From the NCBI RefSeq assembly GCF_910592395.1, contig NC_088321.1, forward strand, positions 1,986,001 to 2,050,000: a stretch of 64,000 nucleotides of DNA. Direction: 5' to 3'. The notes beneath the pieces were generated by a model. That model saw nothing but the letters and a program-made list of their open reading frames with translations. It did not search any database and was not told the DNA's origin. How positions within the stretch are numbered: position 1 is the stretch's first letter; each line of letters begins with the position of its first letter. Shown here one piece after another: positions 12,101 to 20,036 of this stretch. The stretch comes from Lineus longissimus. Its lineage: Eukaryota > Nemertea > Pilidiophora > Heteronemertea > Lineidae. Both the position numbers and the translations under genes were made by a program.

Positions 12101-13710
12101 TTGACAGGCTGGGCCCAGGTGATAAAAGAATGAAGAGAGAATTGTTACCAGCTTTTTCAGATGCCTCAGACCAGTCGGGTTTCGCCACAGTTAAGTCGGA
12201 GCTTGTTCCCGATTTTTTAACGAGTCCGCAATATTTTGATCAAGGTGATTCAGCCGATGACGTGACGAAAGTTCGCAATTATGAACAGTGCACGCCAGCG
12301 AAGAGAATGGTTGATGTGAATTGCGGACCAGGAACCAGGAAGTCAAGGTCGGCTACACAACCGAGGTCACAGTCAAAGCGATTGCGATCAAGGTCAGCAT
12401 CTAATTATAAATCAAAGTCCCGATCACCAAGGTCAAAGTCCCGATCACCAAGGTCAGGTTCGGGATGTTTGGATAAGGGAGAAGGTGAGGGAATGAGGAA
12501 GAGAGGGTCGAGATCACAACCAAAGTCGCTTGGCTCGGCTTCAAAGGCAAGTTCAAGGTCACCTGGCTCAGGTTCATGGTCGCCAGGCTCGAGTTCAAGG
12601 TCATTGCCAGCCGGCAGCGATGAAGTCAGTGGGAGTCCGGGAAGGTCTGTGGGTTTAAGGAAGACAAAACTAGGTCTGAACTTTTTACTCATGAACAGGT
12701 CTGGGTTGAATAAAAGTCTGGAAACATCGGAATCGTTGCACGGGGAAAGTGAGACCGCCGAAGCCGGAGTCAAGATTTGTGATAATGCTCAACAACCTGT
12801 GGCCTCAGTTTCAAACTCTGTGAATACTCGGCCAATTTTTGCAATGCATAGGAGTGGGCATTCGCCTTTTAAGGCTTATCTGTCACAGTTTGATAATGGT
12901 GTGAATATTAATGAGTTTGACAACCTTCCCAGGCTTGGAATACCGAACACCAATTCGGACAGTGAAGGTCTCTCCTGTAAGATATGTGGGAAAGTCTTTA
13001 TCAATCAGCCATTGTTGGTGCGCCATCGAATGGCTTTCCATACTTCAGAGGAATGTTTGGAATCTCCACCGAAGCAAACTTTGGTCCTCCCTGCACCGGA
13101 GGGTCATGTAGCATCCAGTAGAGCTTCAGATCATTTGGCTCCCCATATCTCTGGGGAATGTTCTGATTCTCCCCAGAAGCAATTTACGGCTATTCATACA
13201 ACTGATGTGGAGCATATCCCTATCGACCATTCATATTCTGCTGCCCATAGTGCAGAGGGTAGTTTGGCACTCCATACTAGTGAGGACGTGTATGAGAATT
13301 TGGAAGAGTCAGCTGCCCATTTTTCTGTGGACATTGATATTCCTGATGATCTGTCTACTTCCCTAGCATCTGATGATGTATATGAAGATGATTTGATGTT
13401 ACATATCTCAGAGGAGGATATATTTACGAGTCCCCTCAGAGGCAATAAGATGACTTCCCATATTTCTGTGGAGAATTCTGCATCCCAAATTCCTACGAAT
13501 GAGGTGGCTGCCCATATGTCTGGAGAGAATTTGGCGAGAGTGGCATCCCATAAGTGCGAGGATGATTTGGCATCCCATCTTTCCGTGGAAGATTTGGTTT
13601 CCGATGAGGAAATTTGCTGGCAATATTTATGTGAAATCTGCAGTGAGACCTTCGCTGACAATGGGCAGCTTATGCTGCATAAGAAAACAACATCTCATGA
13701 GTCGACTTAA
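2368..13710 (+). CDS. Large repeat-rich C2H2 zinc-finger protein (four coding exons)
   Basis: Joining 2368-3169, 3460-3555, 5170-6215 and 7051-13710 keeps one frame through three GT-AG junctions (phases 1, 1, 0) and gives about 2,867 residues. Order: a Ser/Thr/Pro repeat region (about 70-250), a charged linker, a coiled coil (about 300-640), then a very long disordered part with GQGQSVKGV repeats, six 23-residue repeats holding RRTSSRLSESP, an RG-rich patch and an RS patch. Two C2H2 fingers end it, at about residues 2624-2645 (C-x2-C-x12-H-x4-H) and 2842-2864 (C-x2-C-x12-H-x5-H). Nuclear nucleic-acid or chromatin binding is inferred from the fingers and basic RG/RS patches only; I recognise no orthologue. 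ATG 2368 is the first in-frame Met after an upstream stop, but an upstream exon could extend it. The stop lies in a TTAA motif that begins a repeat. Confidence 0.75.
2581..3110. repeat. 36-bp coding tandem repeat
   Basis: About 14 copies of a 36-bp unit, TCAAAGGCCGGTAGTTCTAC followed by TCCAGTTCCAACATCA. Variation is mostly in-frame substitution (AGSSTPVPTSSK versus AGSSTPAPTSSK or ...TSLK), which supports real coding use. Confidence 0.85.
3460..3555 (+). CDS. Zinc-finger gene exon 2
   Basis: This 96-bp exon lies between acceptor TTGTATTTCAG and donor CAAG|GTATAC. It is phase 1 on both sides, so including or skipping it preserves the frame. It encodes an acidic stretch with EEEHTDISKNDDESR. 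Confidence 0.65.
3685..4452. repeat. 48-bp intronic tandem array
   Basis: About 16 copies of a 48-bp unit containing GGACAATAGGGTTCCATCAG and TAAGCTAGATTAGRCCTGCT. Units alternate between GAACATGTGGAC and GAACAGTTGGAC variants. It lies inside intron 2 of the zinc-finger gene. Confidence 0.95.
4536..4731. mobile_element. Pogo/Tigger-like MITE, plus orientation
   Basis: Terminal sequences CAGTAGAACCTCCC and GAGAGGTTCTACTG are inverted, with TA on the left side. The interior has the family core GGTCCCAAATTGGTTG and CAATTTGACCTCTCTAATC. TA duplication and CAGTRGAACC ends suit a Tc1/mariner-pogo-type element. This copy lies in zinc-finger gene intron 2. Confidence 0.8.
4758..4886. mobile_element. 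GGGCCC-ended foldback element
   Basis: The left end GGGCCCAGTTGTTCAAAGC and the right end, which reads GGGCCCGTTTGTTCAACAGC on the other strand, are inverted. Both arms also contain TTTTGTCATTTTTT. The same terminal motif caps the elements at 13,975-14,194 and 27,551-28,991. Confidence 0.65.
4961..5050 (-). repeat. tRNA-like SINE fragment
   Basis: On the minus strand the sequence carries a B-box-like GGTTCAATTCC and, about 35 bp upstream, CTCTCAATCAGTGC, a weak A-box match. The whole does not fold convincingly as a tRNA, so a SINE head or decayed tRNA pseudogene is the likeliest reading. Confidence 0.4.
5170..6215 (+). CDS. Zinc-finger gene exon 3 (coiled coil)
   Basis: Acceptor CCTTTTCAG and donor CAG|GTCAGT bound it, phase 1 in and phase 0 out. 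The product is heptad-rich (IEELERQLRERDEALEIK, EVRRLTDKLASVSSD), then has three related basic segments around KKCTRLKC or RSTRLKC, then a second predicted coiled coil. Oligomerisation is a reasonable inference. Confidence 0.7.
6337..6449. mobile_element. Small foldback element in intron 3
   Basis: TATTGGTTGTCTCCCCCAAA on the left is the inverted counterpart of TTTGGGTGAGACAATCAATA on the right, and both arms continue into a GTGGAGCTA segment. No TSD could be fixed. Confidence 0.6.
6520..6790. repeat. Degenerate intronic repeat
   Basis: Three loose copies share TTGCAGC, CCCTTCAGGACCCCCAT and TATCTGRA motifs spaced about 100 bp apart. No other structure is visible in this intron. Confidence 0.5.
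7051..13710 (+). CDS. Zinc-finger gene exon 4 (6.66 kb, terminal)
   Basis: The exon follows acceptor CTTCTCTTCTGCCAG in phase 0 and stays open for 2,219 residues. It holds GQGQSVKGV repeats (7830-7970), six RRTSSRLSESP-type repeats, a region of more ordered composition around 11,300-11,700, an RG-rich patch (about 11,895-11,975), an RS patch (about 12,410-12,465) and both C2H2 fingers. Between the fingers are degenerate HISxExxxS repeats (about 13,140-13,600). Confidence 0.85.
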   Translation, partial: APDNMNEDAAHVDPRQRLPLDVPDGLDVAPPFEHVKPLDMADGDVSKRKSVSSAPGMDQIKNNGLDTQDDVHLSPSPPHLIPFDLNLDILPAMPGFDGKGCKGGNISRNIVGNTVQNCSQQITGSTDTRTSTKETGPRSIKVKTRHATSGQNGHKSPCSKKSRLKRKDQVIQVEKSWPKPDLPTMCTENEANCRPLKQCCGDDLNTDPRRSGVTVKPFQFQGRYRNSSSSVEGVTLAQGQNAHSLRQGESVAQGRLVKGVGQGQSVKGVGQGQSVKGVGQGQSVKGVGQGQIGKGVVQGQMVKESQMEVNFKGSVQGPDDSRSLYEGRSLAQGHIGVEKLNLSLLGIENDNNNSIVPGAAMLAKPSPQKCDRPRKNVADLGQGCEGGKLVGKGRIVQGQGRGHRAAEGVVDARGATGDERLFRNQDESPGMAVDIAPGTVAEKSSLEGLCQVQSYRQKDTLAGQGQNIELEGQSHIEHEGHLADQNHLEHGGRLQSQRFMEHGGELESLSCMKDESQLEGQCRIMEREVQRNSTMMENGKVVTLKSSNRKFLKNTWLWKRNRKNKTWLKRRLKSRSGAGQLQSVKLADEELGDTGSQVLKTDSVDAQERCLDSSARPTTAGELIGHLSTGETLGDCQIGRTCGEGTARINSYPRTERVVDCGRAVNLPMNISHQHQGQVGDGDLKTSRIESVVVDAKARKNRARCKGKKRRGKRGDLHWSRRGQNDQNARGVPEVKHDASAKCVPEVCLGTGVSEVSLGSACGPTEVTSKEPKDLCFGIDNRLTGVSDGKSMNGHVPDSNARFATETKDKDNDDYNGTGRVSSIADVDDEVEKVLNSMDTFGQDRIAEKDFSSKGADDIVYDIATADSLTPELPSVGTENTNGAVDLKTQDQGLGTEEEREDKSPASLLKDFWGSENGTVVSEVIPVSFTDVSCRAETANGDGGAAVVCTAGEVVDNLEEGHSNVSAEGPSFIGKKTECTGQEDFEEHSTYYDDDVMEDTEICERVVPLKLGSSEVLRSGEEHIGCRTKRVTEKSSSEMGFTDLMETGFTNLKEIGDNNNGPLAKLSGKALPGVVMVAGCSNTLEDAFVETVQPGTPDGTGNGHSGCAVHEAEPVQISSKNGKKRARSVEGDAGMTKLKRTRTLSALSLRKSSPPGDDGEVAKHRRTSSRWSESPTSPVDDGEVAKHRRTSSRLSESPTSPVDDGEVAKHRRTSSRLSESPTSPVDDGEVAKHRRTSSRLSESPTSPVDDGEVAKHRRTSSRLSESPTTPVDDGEVAKHRRTSSRLSESPTSPVDEAKRMKQKMRSLSGRLANGVDELRLGAGEVVGDMNDGGFVGKVGDSPRRCEGKRRSDEVGGRPCATPLSGKGHKGGKGLSEVKRGTPVKVERGKHCSRQSKSPIRAKSEGTHHDDITLGESETSNADTVDVKWLCDMMADIGNLQKNIKQSPCGGLSSWMTEDYRSVVKSYIDNPRPIRRLKFAEDIEGAGNVLLKRGKVERKLITKVEEVGIRVMKFYARKSLKSKIAKCVANPGFVGFGTNHGWWPSIRGQGLFSSRRGGRGSVAMKRGARGGLAMRRGGLTSWSRVSVASTEVKKADFDSFKTLVQINKQGLLGGRPRARGVRGSALRSQRQRGRGRGSWRGRGAECNQAQGRYSQEIGQAKSESLQVSPEHFSMEHECEPTPLEFDRLGPGDKRMKRELLPAFSDASDQSGFATVKSELVPDFLTSPQYFDQGDSADDVTKVRNYEQCTPAKRMVDVNCGPGTRKSRSATQPRSQSKRLRSRSASNYKSKSRSPRSKSRSPRSGSGCLDKGEGEGMRKRGSRSQPKSLGSASKASSRSPGSGSWSPGSSSRSLPAGSDEVSGSPGRSVGLRKTKLGLNFLLMNRSGLNKSLETSESLHGESETAEAGVKICDNAQQPVASVSNSVNTRPIFAMHRSGHSPFKAYLSQFDNGVNINEFDNLPRLGIPNTNSDSEGLSCKICGKVFINQPLLVRHRMAFHTSEECLESPPKQTLVLPAPEGHVASSRASDHLAPHISGECSDSPQKQFTAIHTTDVEHIPIDHSYSAAHSAEGSLALHTSEDVYENLEESAAHFSVDIDIPDDLSTSLASDDVYEDDLMLHISEEDIFTSPLRGNKMTSHISVENSASQIPTNEVAAHMSGENLARVASHKCEDDLASHLSVEDLVSDEEICWQYLCEICSETFADNGQLMLHKKTTSHEST
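10516..10940. repeat. 69-bp coding tandem repeat (six copies)
   Basis: Six nearly identical 69-bp units encode DDGEVAKHRRTSSRLSESP plus TSPV. The low divergence means recent amplification or gene conversion. The RRxSS and SP motifs look like possible phosphorylation sites. Confidence 0.95.
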
Positions 13711-13800
13711 AGGCCAACACTCTCTGCTAACATTGTTTTTGTCTGTGTCACAAGCAAGCACAAATAAACAATCCTGCCGTACAGTAACCAGACATTTCAA
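13711..13800. mobile_element. Left part of a TTAA-type element used as 3' UTR
   Basis: AGGCCAACAC follows TTAA at 13707-13710, and the next 90 bp (TGTTTTTGTCTGTGTCA, AATAAACA, CCAGA) match the complete TTAA element at 22,618-22,850. The right end was not found. The zinc-finger gene's stop codon TAA is the last three bases of the TTAA. Confidence 0.5.
13763..13768 (+). promoter_or_regulatory. Candidate polyadenylation signal AATAAA
   Basis: AATAAA lies 53 bp after the zinc-finger gene stop, within the TTAA-type repeat. Confidence 0.45.
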
Positions 13801-13974
13801 TGCAATCAAAATTGATTTCTTGAGTGAATCTATTTGTTACATCTTTTTGTACTCTGAACCTGTGAATTTTCGTGCCGTTTTATTTTTTTGTGTCGCGAAA
13901 ATTTCTGATATAAACTTACTGTGAACAGTAATTTTTGTGACGCTAAAATTTGGCGAATCGACTTGACAAATTCA

Positions 13975-14194
13975 GGACCTGGTTGTTCAAAACGAATTTT
14001 GTCACTAACACTGGTGTTATCTTCGCTAACACTGGTGTTAACTTCGCTAACACTGGTGTTAACTTCGCTAACACTGGTGTTAACTTCGCTAACACTGGTG
14101 TTAACTTTACGTGACTTTACCTCCTTCAGTTGAGTTCTTTAGACTTCATGCTAGCGTTGGTCGCCAAACTAGTTTTCAACAAGGAAACTGGGCC
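13975..14194. mobile_element. TIR element with 21-bp palindromic array
   Basis: GGACCTGGTTGTTCAAAAC on the left and AGTTTTCAACAAGGAAACTG on the right are inverted ends of the GGGCCC family. Between them lie about five 21-bp units AACACTGGTGTTAACTTCGCT (14,003-14,110), each containing the palindrome AACACTGGTGTT. Confidence 0.6.
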
Positions 14195-14255
14195 AAGGAA
14201 TACAAGATGACTGGTAACTTGTATCACAAACACATGACAACTGCCACAGTGTTTA

Positions 14256-14476
14256 TAGATTGTAGTGCATTTGTATTTTGTAATGCATTTAGTGATGCAT
14301 TTATGTTTTGTATCGCATTTATAATTTGTAATGCATTAACGTTTTGTAATACATTTACGTTTTGTAATACATTGACGTTTTGTAGTACATTTACGTTTTG
14401 TAATACATTTACGTTTTGTAATGCATTTATAATTTGTAATGCATTTATATTTTGTTGTGCATTTATATTTTGTTGT
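14256..14476. repeat. 18-bp tandem array
   Basis: About 12 units of TTTGTAATRCATTTACGT. The unit is a multiple of three, so open frames on both strands are artefacts. Confidence 0.9.
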
Positions 14477-14746
14477 ATAATAATACTGAAGACCAATAAC
14501 TTCACCTCAAGACAGTGACGTCCTGCAGGGAGTTAGAGGGTATTTTTCAAAAGTGGCCATCATTAAAATCTGTCCTATATTAATCTTTGAAATGCTAATT
14601 GTGATGAAATATAACATGCTCTACAATAATAATGAATAGAAATCTTATGGATATTCTCAAGATAAAATCTGTTTTTCTTAAAGGGAGACTATAGGCAGGA
14701 GCAGAGGGGCTAATTTGGCCATCTTCAGGTGACTAATATACATTAC
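14477..14746. other. No feature seen
   Basis: Unique-looking AT-rich sequence without a supported gene, splice structure or repeat. Confidence 0.5.
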
Positions 14747-14885
14747 GGACACCATCAGGACTGACAAGTGCTTTCCTTATTATTAGAGAGGTGTCCTGAT
14801 TAGAGAGGTCAAATTGAAGGGAATCGATCAATTTGGGACCAAACCTAGTGTCCTTAAGAGTGAGGTCGTCTTGTGGAATGTATGG
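14747..14885. mobile_element. Pogo-like MITE remnant, minus orientation
   Basis: It contains ACTGACAAGTGCT, GAGAGGTGTCCTGATTAGAG and GGGACCAAACCTAGTGTCC of the family core, but both ends are eroded. Confidence 0.7.
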
Positions 14886-14900
14886 TTCATTGGTAAATAA

Positions 14901-15078
14901 CAGTGGAACCTCCCTTAGCAGACACCTCTCTGTTAGGGACAACCTCTCTGTTAAGGACACTAGTTTTGGTCCCAAATTGGTTGTTTCCATTCAATTTGAC
15001 CTCTCTAATCAGGACACCTCTCTAATAAGGACAGCACTTGTCAGTCCCGAGGGTGTCCTTAATAGAGAGGTTCAACTG
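14901..15078. mobile_element. Pogo-like MITE, plus orientation
   Basis: A complete copy from CAGTGGAACCTCCC to GAGAGGTTCAACTG followed by TA. The core is intact. Confidence 0.8.
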
Positions 15079-15079
15079 T

Positions 15080-15598
15080 ATAATGGAGGGACTCCCTGTA
15101 ATAAAACCTACTGATTATACAGAATTGCCACTTGCCTTTTTGCTGCCCATTTCAAGCCTTTTGCTCCACAGGGTTTTGACCATGTGGCACCCCTGGCCCA
15201 CATCCAAAATACACCTGGCAGCATGGGTCCCTGCTTGGCTTGGCGAAAGATTTCGGATCCCTTTGCTACTGCGGGATATTAACCATTTCTAGTACCCTAT
15301 GCCCACACTGATACCCCTGGGCTGAGTTGTCCAAAACAATGTTAGCTTAACATCTTCAGCGCCGGTGTTTCACCCCCTTTTCAGACCCCCAGAAGAATAA
15401 AAGTATAAGAGATGGCTGCATATGGTCTTTTGCAGTAACTTCTCAAAGACAAGTCTTCTTGAATCAATAGAGGTATGTTAGCTACACTCCTCTACTATAT
15501 TTTATTTTTTGGTTCAAAAATGACCAAAATTAACCCCTTTTCTAACACCCCCGACCCCCTAAAAATTCCCGGTGTCCGAACTGGTTTATTTTGTTATT
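15080..15598. other. No gene; diffuse repeat relics
   Basis: CCTGGCCCACATCCAAAATA with CACCTGGCAGC near 15,195 resembles the segment near 15,985 (CCTGGCCCACACCTGGGATA). No coding feature is supported. Confidence 0.4.
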
Positions 15599-15845
15599 CA
15601 GTGGTTTGGTCTTTTCAGTTCCTACCTTGCCGTGAAGATGGCGATGGCGTAGTTCTTTCATGAAGTCCATGAGACTCCGATAACCAGCTCAAAGAGGGGG
15701 ATTTGGGCCACAAAGATCAGCGGTTTGATCTTTTCAGTTCCGACCTTGCCCTTAAGATGGCGATGGCGCAGTTCTTTCATAAAGTCCATGAGACTCCGAT
15801 AACCAGCTCAAAGAGGGGGGATTTGGGCCACGTAGATCTGCGTGT
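15599..15845. repeat. About 120-bp direct repeat pair (third copy at 16,573-16,690)
   Basis: Two adjacent copies, and a third at 16,573-16,690, share GGTYTGRTCTTTTCAGTTCC, GAAGATGGCGATGGCG or AAGATGGCGATGGCG, and GATAACCAGCTC. The CTTTTCAG inside each unit resembles a splice acceptor, but no coding frame is shared. Confidence 0.75.
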
Positions 15846-16159
15846 TTCGGCGCTGAAGGTATTAATAGAAGCATTAAAGTCTTAACGTGAAAATGTTAAT
15901 GGGTTTAACTGAAAGAGATATCGTCCTTGCGATGGTTAACGTAACCATGAGCGATAATGTAACTTCTGTGCTTTTGACAACCAGGCCCTGGCCCACACCT
16001 GGGATATACCAGGCAGCCTCAGTCCCTACCTGGCTCAGGAAAAACCTTGGACAACCTGCCTGTCATGTACCTGGGACAACGATGGGACACTCCTGCCAAT
16101 TTGGCTGCGCTGTTTATGGCGGGTCCGACTTCGCCTTAAGGACAACCTCGAACAACGTT
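15846..16159. other. No gene; degenerate ACCTGGGACAAC-like repeats
   Basis: Loose recurrences of CCTGGGACAAC and CCTACCTGG continue to about 17,300. They look like old repeats and have no open coding structure. Confidence 0.35.
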
Positions 16160-16306
16160 TGTGACCCGCCATGACGGAACAAGTCGCATGTCGCTCCGAG
16201 CTTGACAGGTTGAGACGGACTGGTTGTTCATTTCACTGTTGTCTGCCTTTTGTGACATCTGAGTACGCCAATTTCTTCTATAATGTCCTGGTGTCATTTT
16301 AGAGTC
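16160..16306. repeat. Single-arm copy of GTGACCCGCC foldback family
   Basis: GTGACCCGCCATGAC, GCTTGACAGGTTGAGACGGA and CTGGTTGTTCATTTC match in inverse the segment at 21,840-22,030 and in part the palindrome at 43,732-43,959. Confidence 0.7.
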
Positions 16307-16690
16307 TGCGCGACATGTGACTCATTTTGTCAGGTACCGTGGACAACAATTGCTCAGGTAGAGCATGACGTTGGTTAGACAGGGCCAACCTGGCCATTGG
16401 GACAACTCCTGATGCCTTCTTGTACCTCTCTGTCATGTATCTGAAACTGGAACCCACTGCTTCCAGAAGAGCAATCATTTGGCTCGGCCTCAAGACCGGC
16501 CGACCCGAAGTCCCGGAGTCAGAACAGCTTTATTTTGATATTTTAAAATATCAGAAGACGACCAAACCGTCAAAACGGGTTGGTCTTTTCAGTTCCTCCC
16601 TCGTCCTGAAGATGGCGATGGCGTAGTTCTTCAGTAAAGTCCGAGACTCTGATAACCAGCTCGATGAGGGGGGTTTGGGCCGCGTGGAGC

Positions 16691-17479
16691 GCTGGACACA
16701 ACCTGGAAATTGAGACAACATATAAAGCCTCCCTCTACCTAGGACAACCTCCCAAGTCTTGTACCAACAGCGTGACCCTTTTGTCTCTAATAGAGCCATC
16801 ATCTGGTTGTGCCTTGAAGACAAAATCTGGACCCGTCTTCCTCTAGCAGCGCAATCGACTGATTGTGCTTTTGAATATGGGCACACCCTGAATCAACTTA
16901 CGTGGCCTGTTTGCACTGATTGTGTACCTGGTACAGTATCCCTACCTTCCATGATCCTCGGACAACATCAGGACACTTCTGTCTTCGGGTAGAGCTTCTG
17001 TCATGGTCAGTGGTCAGGAATCCCTCATGCCTACCAAGTAAGTCTCCGAGTACCTCATGAAACTTTGATAGCACCAGGGCCCCACTGTCTTAGGAAGAGT
17101 TTCTATCTTCCTACGGACAGGCCCAATGTTCCTTCTTGAGTAGGGATCCCTTCACAAGTAAGACTTCGAGTAGCTCATGTACCTGGGACAGCAGCTGAGC
17201 AGGATTCTTCAGCATAGGGTGAAGGTTCCTGTGCATCTGAATGCCCTTCTTTGGTAGGAATCTCCGGCCTGTCTTCGAGTGAATCAAAAACCCTGGTGAT
17301 ATGTCATTTAACACCCACCATAACAATTTCGTCACTCTACGTACAACCATTAGCCATTAGCTTCAAAAAGGCAAAAAACCCATTTCCAACATAGCCGCTT
17401 GGAGGCCAGAAAGTAGGTCATATCGCGAAAAATAAAAATAAATCTGGGCATATTATTGTCCAAAGCTTCCATCACACCA
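16691..17479. other. No gene supported
   Basis: Several loose copies of CTTCGAGTAGCTCATGTACC or CTCCGAGTACCTCATGAAAC-type sequence (17,040-17,190) suggest an old degenerate repeat. No splice-consistent ORF is present. Confidence 0.4.
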
Positions 17480-17595
17480 AATTTTAGCCATCTAACCCTA
17501 GCGGTGACGAAACGTGCACCGCTAACGGACGACGACGACGGACGACGACGGACGACGAACGCCAAGTATAAGCTCCCCAGAGGTGAGCACATAAT
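17480..17595. repeat. GACGAC-tailed repeat, short copy
   Basis: GAAACGTGCACCGCTAACGG leads into (GACGAC)n interruptions and then an imperfect hairpin, AAGCTCCCCAGAGGTGAGC. It is the same terminal structure as at 47,400-47,580. Confidence 0.7.
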
Positions 17596-17839
17596 CTGAT
17601 TGATGCTGAAGCGAAATATCGATCTCAGTGCTAATTAATCATTTATTCTTCTAAATATCACGAAATGACAACTTGATCATGTTATCAAAATATCAACTTT
17701 TTTTGAAAATGTTCTTGATGACATGGAAGACAATGTCAGTCTGAGTACTGAACCAAAATTTGGGGTGAAAACATCAAAGTCTAGTTGATTGAGACTATGA
17801 ACACAACTATTGGATTTATGGCATCACAAAAGTTTACTT

Positions 17840-19623
17840 GTTATTTTCCCTCTGCCAGCTGGAATACCCATAGTCATCGTCTTGTTTGGAAATCAGTCAA
17901 AATATCATGAATGACTCAAAATTCTGAGCTGAAATTTGCAGGATATATTTGTGTTAGTGTCAGGAAGTTGTTAACAAAATTTGGTTGAGATTCAATCAAT
18001 CTGAATTTTTGGTAATTTTCCCTCTGCCAGCTGGAATATCCATAGTGGCTTCAGGGTCTTTTTTTAAATATTTCAAAATCTTATGACCAACTTGAAATTC
18101 TGAGCTGAAATTGCAAGATATATTTGTGTTACTGTCAGGAAGTTGTACATAAAATTTGGTTGAGATTCAATCAATTTAAAATTTCTTGTAATTTTCCCTC
18201 TGCCAGCTGGAATATCCATAGTGGCTTCAGGGTCATTTTTTAAATACTTGAAAATCCTATGAACAACTTGAAATTCTGAGCTGAAATTTGCAAGACATAT
18301 TTGTGTTACTGTCAGGAAGTTGTACATAAAATTTGGTTGAGATTCAATCAATTTGAAATTACTTGTAATTTTCCCTCTGCCAGCTGGAATATCCATAGTG
18401 ACTCTGGGGTCTTCAGGTTTGGAAATGCATCAAAATATCATGAACGACTTGGGATTTTCAGCTGAAATTTGCAGGATATATTTGTGTTACTGTCAGGAAG
18501 TTGTACAAAAATTTTTGTTGAGATTCAATCAATTTGAAATTACTTGAAATTTTCCCTCTGCCAGCTGGAATATCCATAGTGGCTTCAGTCGGGTCTTGTT
18601 TGGAAATACATCAAAATATCATGAACGACTTGGGATTTTGAGCTGAAATTTGCAGGATATATTTGTGTTACTGTCAGAAAGTTGTACACAAAACTTTGTT
18701 GAGATTCAATCAATTTAAAATTTCTTGTAATTTTCCCTCTGCCAGCTGGAGTATCCATGTTGACTTTAGGGTCTTCAGGTTTTGAAATACATCAAAATAT
18801 CATGAATGACTTGGGATTTTCAGCTGAAATTTGCAGGATATATTTGTGTTACTGTCAGGAAGTTGTACATAAAATTTGGTAGAGATTCAATCAATTTGAA
18901 ATTACTTGTAATTTTCCCTCTGCCAGCTGGAATATCCATAGTGGCTTCAGGGTCTTCAGGTTTGGAAATACATCAAAATATCATGAACGACTTGGGATTT
19001 TGAGCTGAAATTTGCAAGATATATTTGTGTTACTGTCAGGAAGTCGTACACAAAATTTTGTTGAGATTCAATCAATTTGAAATTACTTGTAATTTTCCCT
19101 CTGCCAGCTGGAATATCCATAGTGGCTTCAGGGTCTTCAGGTTTGGAAATACATCAAAATATCATGAACGACTTGGAATTTTGAGCTGAAATCTGCAGGA
19201 TAAATTTGTGTTGCTGTCAGAAAGTTGTACACAAAATTTTGTTGAGATTCAATCAATTTGAAATTACTTGTAATTTTCCCTCTGCCAGCTGGAATATCCA
19301 TAGTGACTCTGGGGTCTTCAGGTTTGGAAATGCATCAAAATATCATGAACGACTTGGGATTTTCCGCTGAAATCTGCAGGATATATTTGTGCTACTGTCA
19401 GGAAGTTGTACATAAAATTTTGTTGAGATTCAATCAATTTGAAATTACTTGAAATTTTCCCTCTGCCAGCTGGAATATCCATAGTGGCTTCAGTCAGGGT
19501 CTTGTTTGGAAATACATCAAAATATCATGAATGAACGACTTGGGATTTTCCGCTGAAATTTGCAGGATATATTTGTGTAACTGGCAGAAAGTTGTACACA
19601 AAACTTTGTTGAGATTTAATCAA
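17840..19623. repeat. About 181-bp tandem satellite (ten units)
   Basis: Ten units with a period of about 170-181 bp share TTTTCCCTCTGCCAGCTGGA, TGAGCTGAAATTTGCA, GATATATTTGTGTTACTGTC and GAGATTCAATCAATTTGAAA. A tRNA-derived SINE interrupts the last unit at about 19,624. No ORF is consistent between units. Confidence 0.9.
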
Positions 19624-20036
19624 GGAGCCTCATGGCCTAGTGGTTTACACTGCTGGCCACCACGCAATAGGGCCCGGGTTCGATCTCGGGGAGAACCCAG
19701 GATCGTATGTCTGGATGAACCGGCGTGGCTTTCAAGGAACTAAAATTCCTGGCTTTACAGTCCTTCAAATGAGACTCAAAACCGAGGTTCCTTGTATCTG
19801 GTGTCTATGCCAGGGCAGGTTAAAGACCCCACCAAGTGAGAAACATGAGTAGCTTGCGTGGACTCTATCTCTCTCGCCAAAGTCGGACCACTAGGCCAAA
19901 CCCAATTGGTGCCTAACCGTAGTGGCACGCAGGATACGCTCATCCCGCTTTGGAGGAGGATTACTCCTAGGAGAATGACCCCTCCAAGTGCAGAGCGAAC
20001 GCTGAAGAAGAAGAAGAAGAAGAAACGAAAGCGACA
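19624..20036 (+). mobile_element. tRNA-derived SINE
   Basis: The head has an A box (TGGCCTAGTGG) and a B box (GGTTCGATCTC) at tRNA-like spacing. A body with TTCAAGGAACT and CCTGGCTTTACAGTCC follows, and the tail is (AAG)n. Truncated relatives lie at 45,567-46,095 on the minus strand. The acceptor-stem pairing of a true tRNA gene is lacking. Confidence 0.8.

Noticed and set aside
14111-14518. Open frames on both strands with FCNTFTFCNAF / NVLQNVNALQ repeats
   Set aside because: They are translations of the 18-bp tandem array.
19624-19700. A real tRNA gene
   Set aside because: A and B boxes are present but the acceptor stem does not pair, and the sequence continues into a SINE body with relatives at 45.6-46.1 kb.
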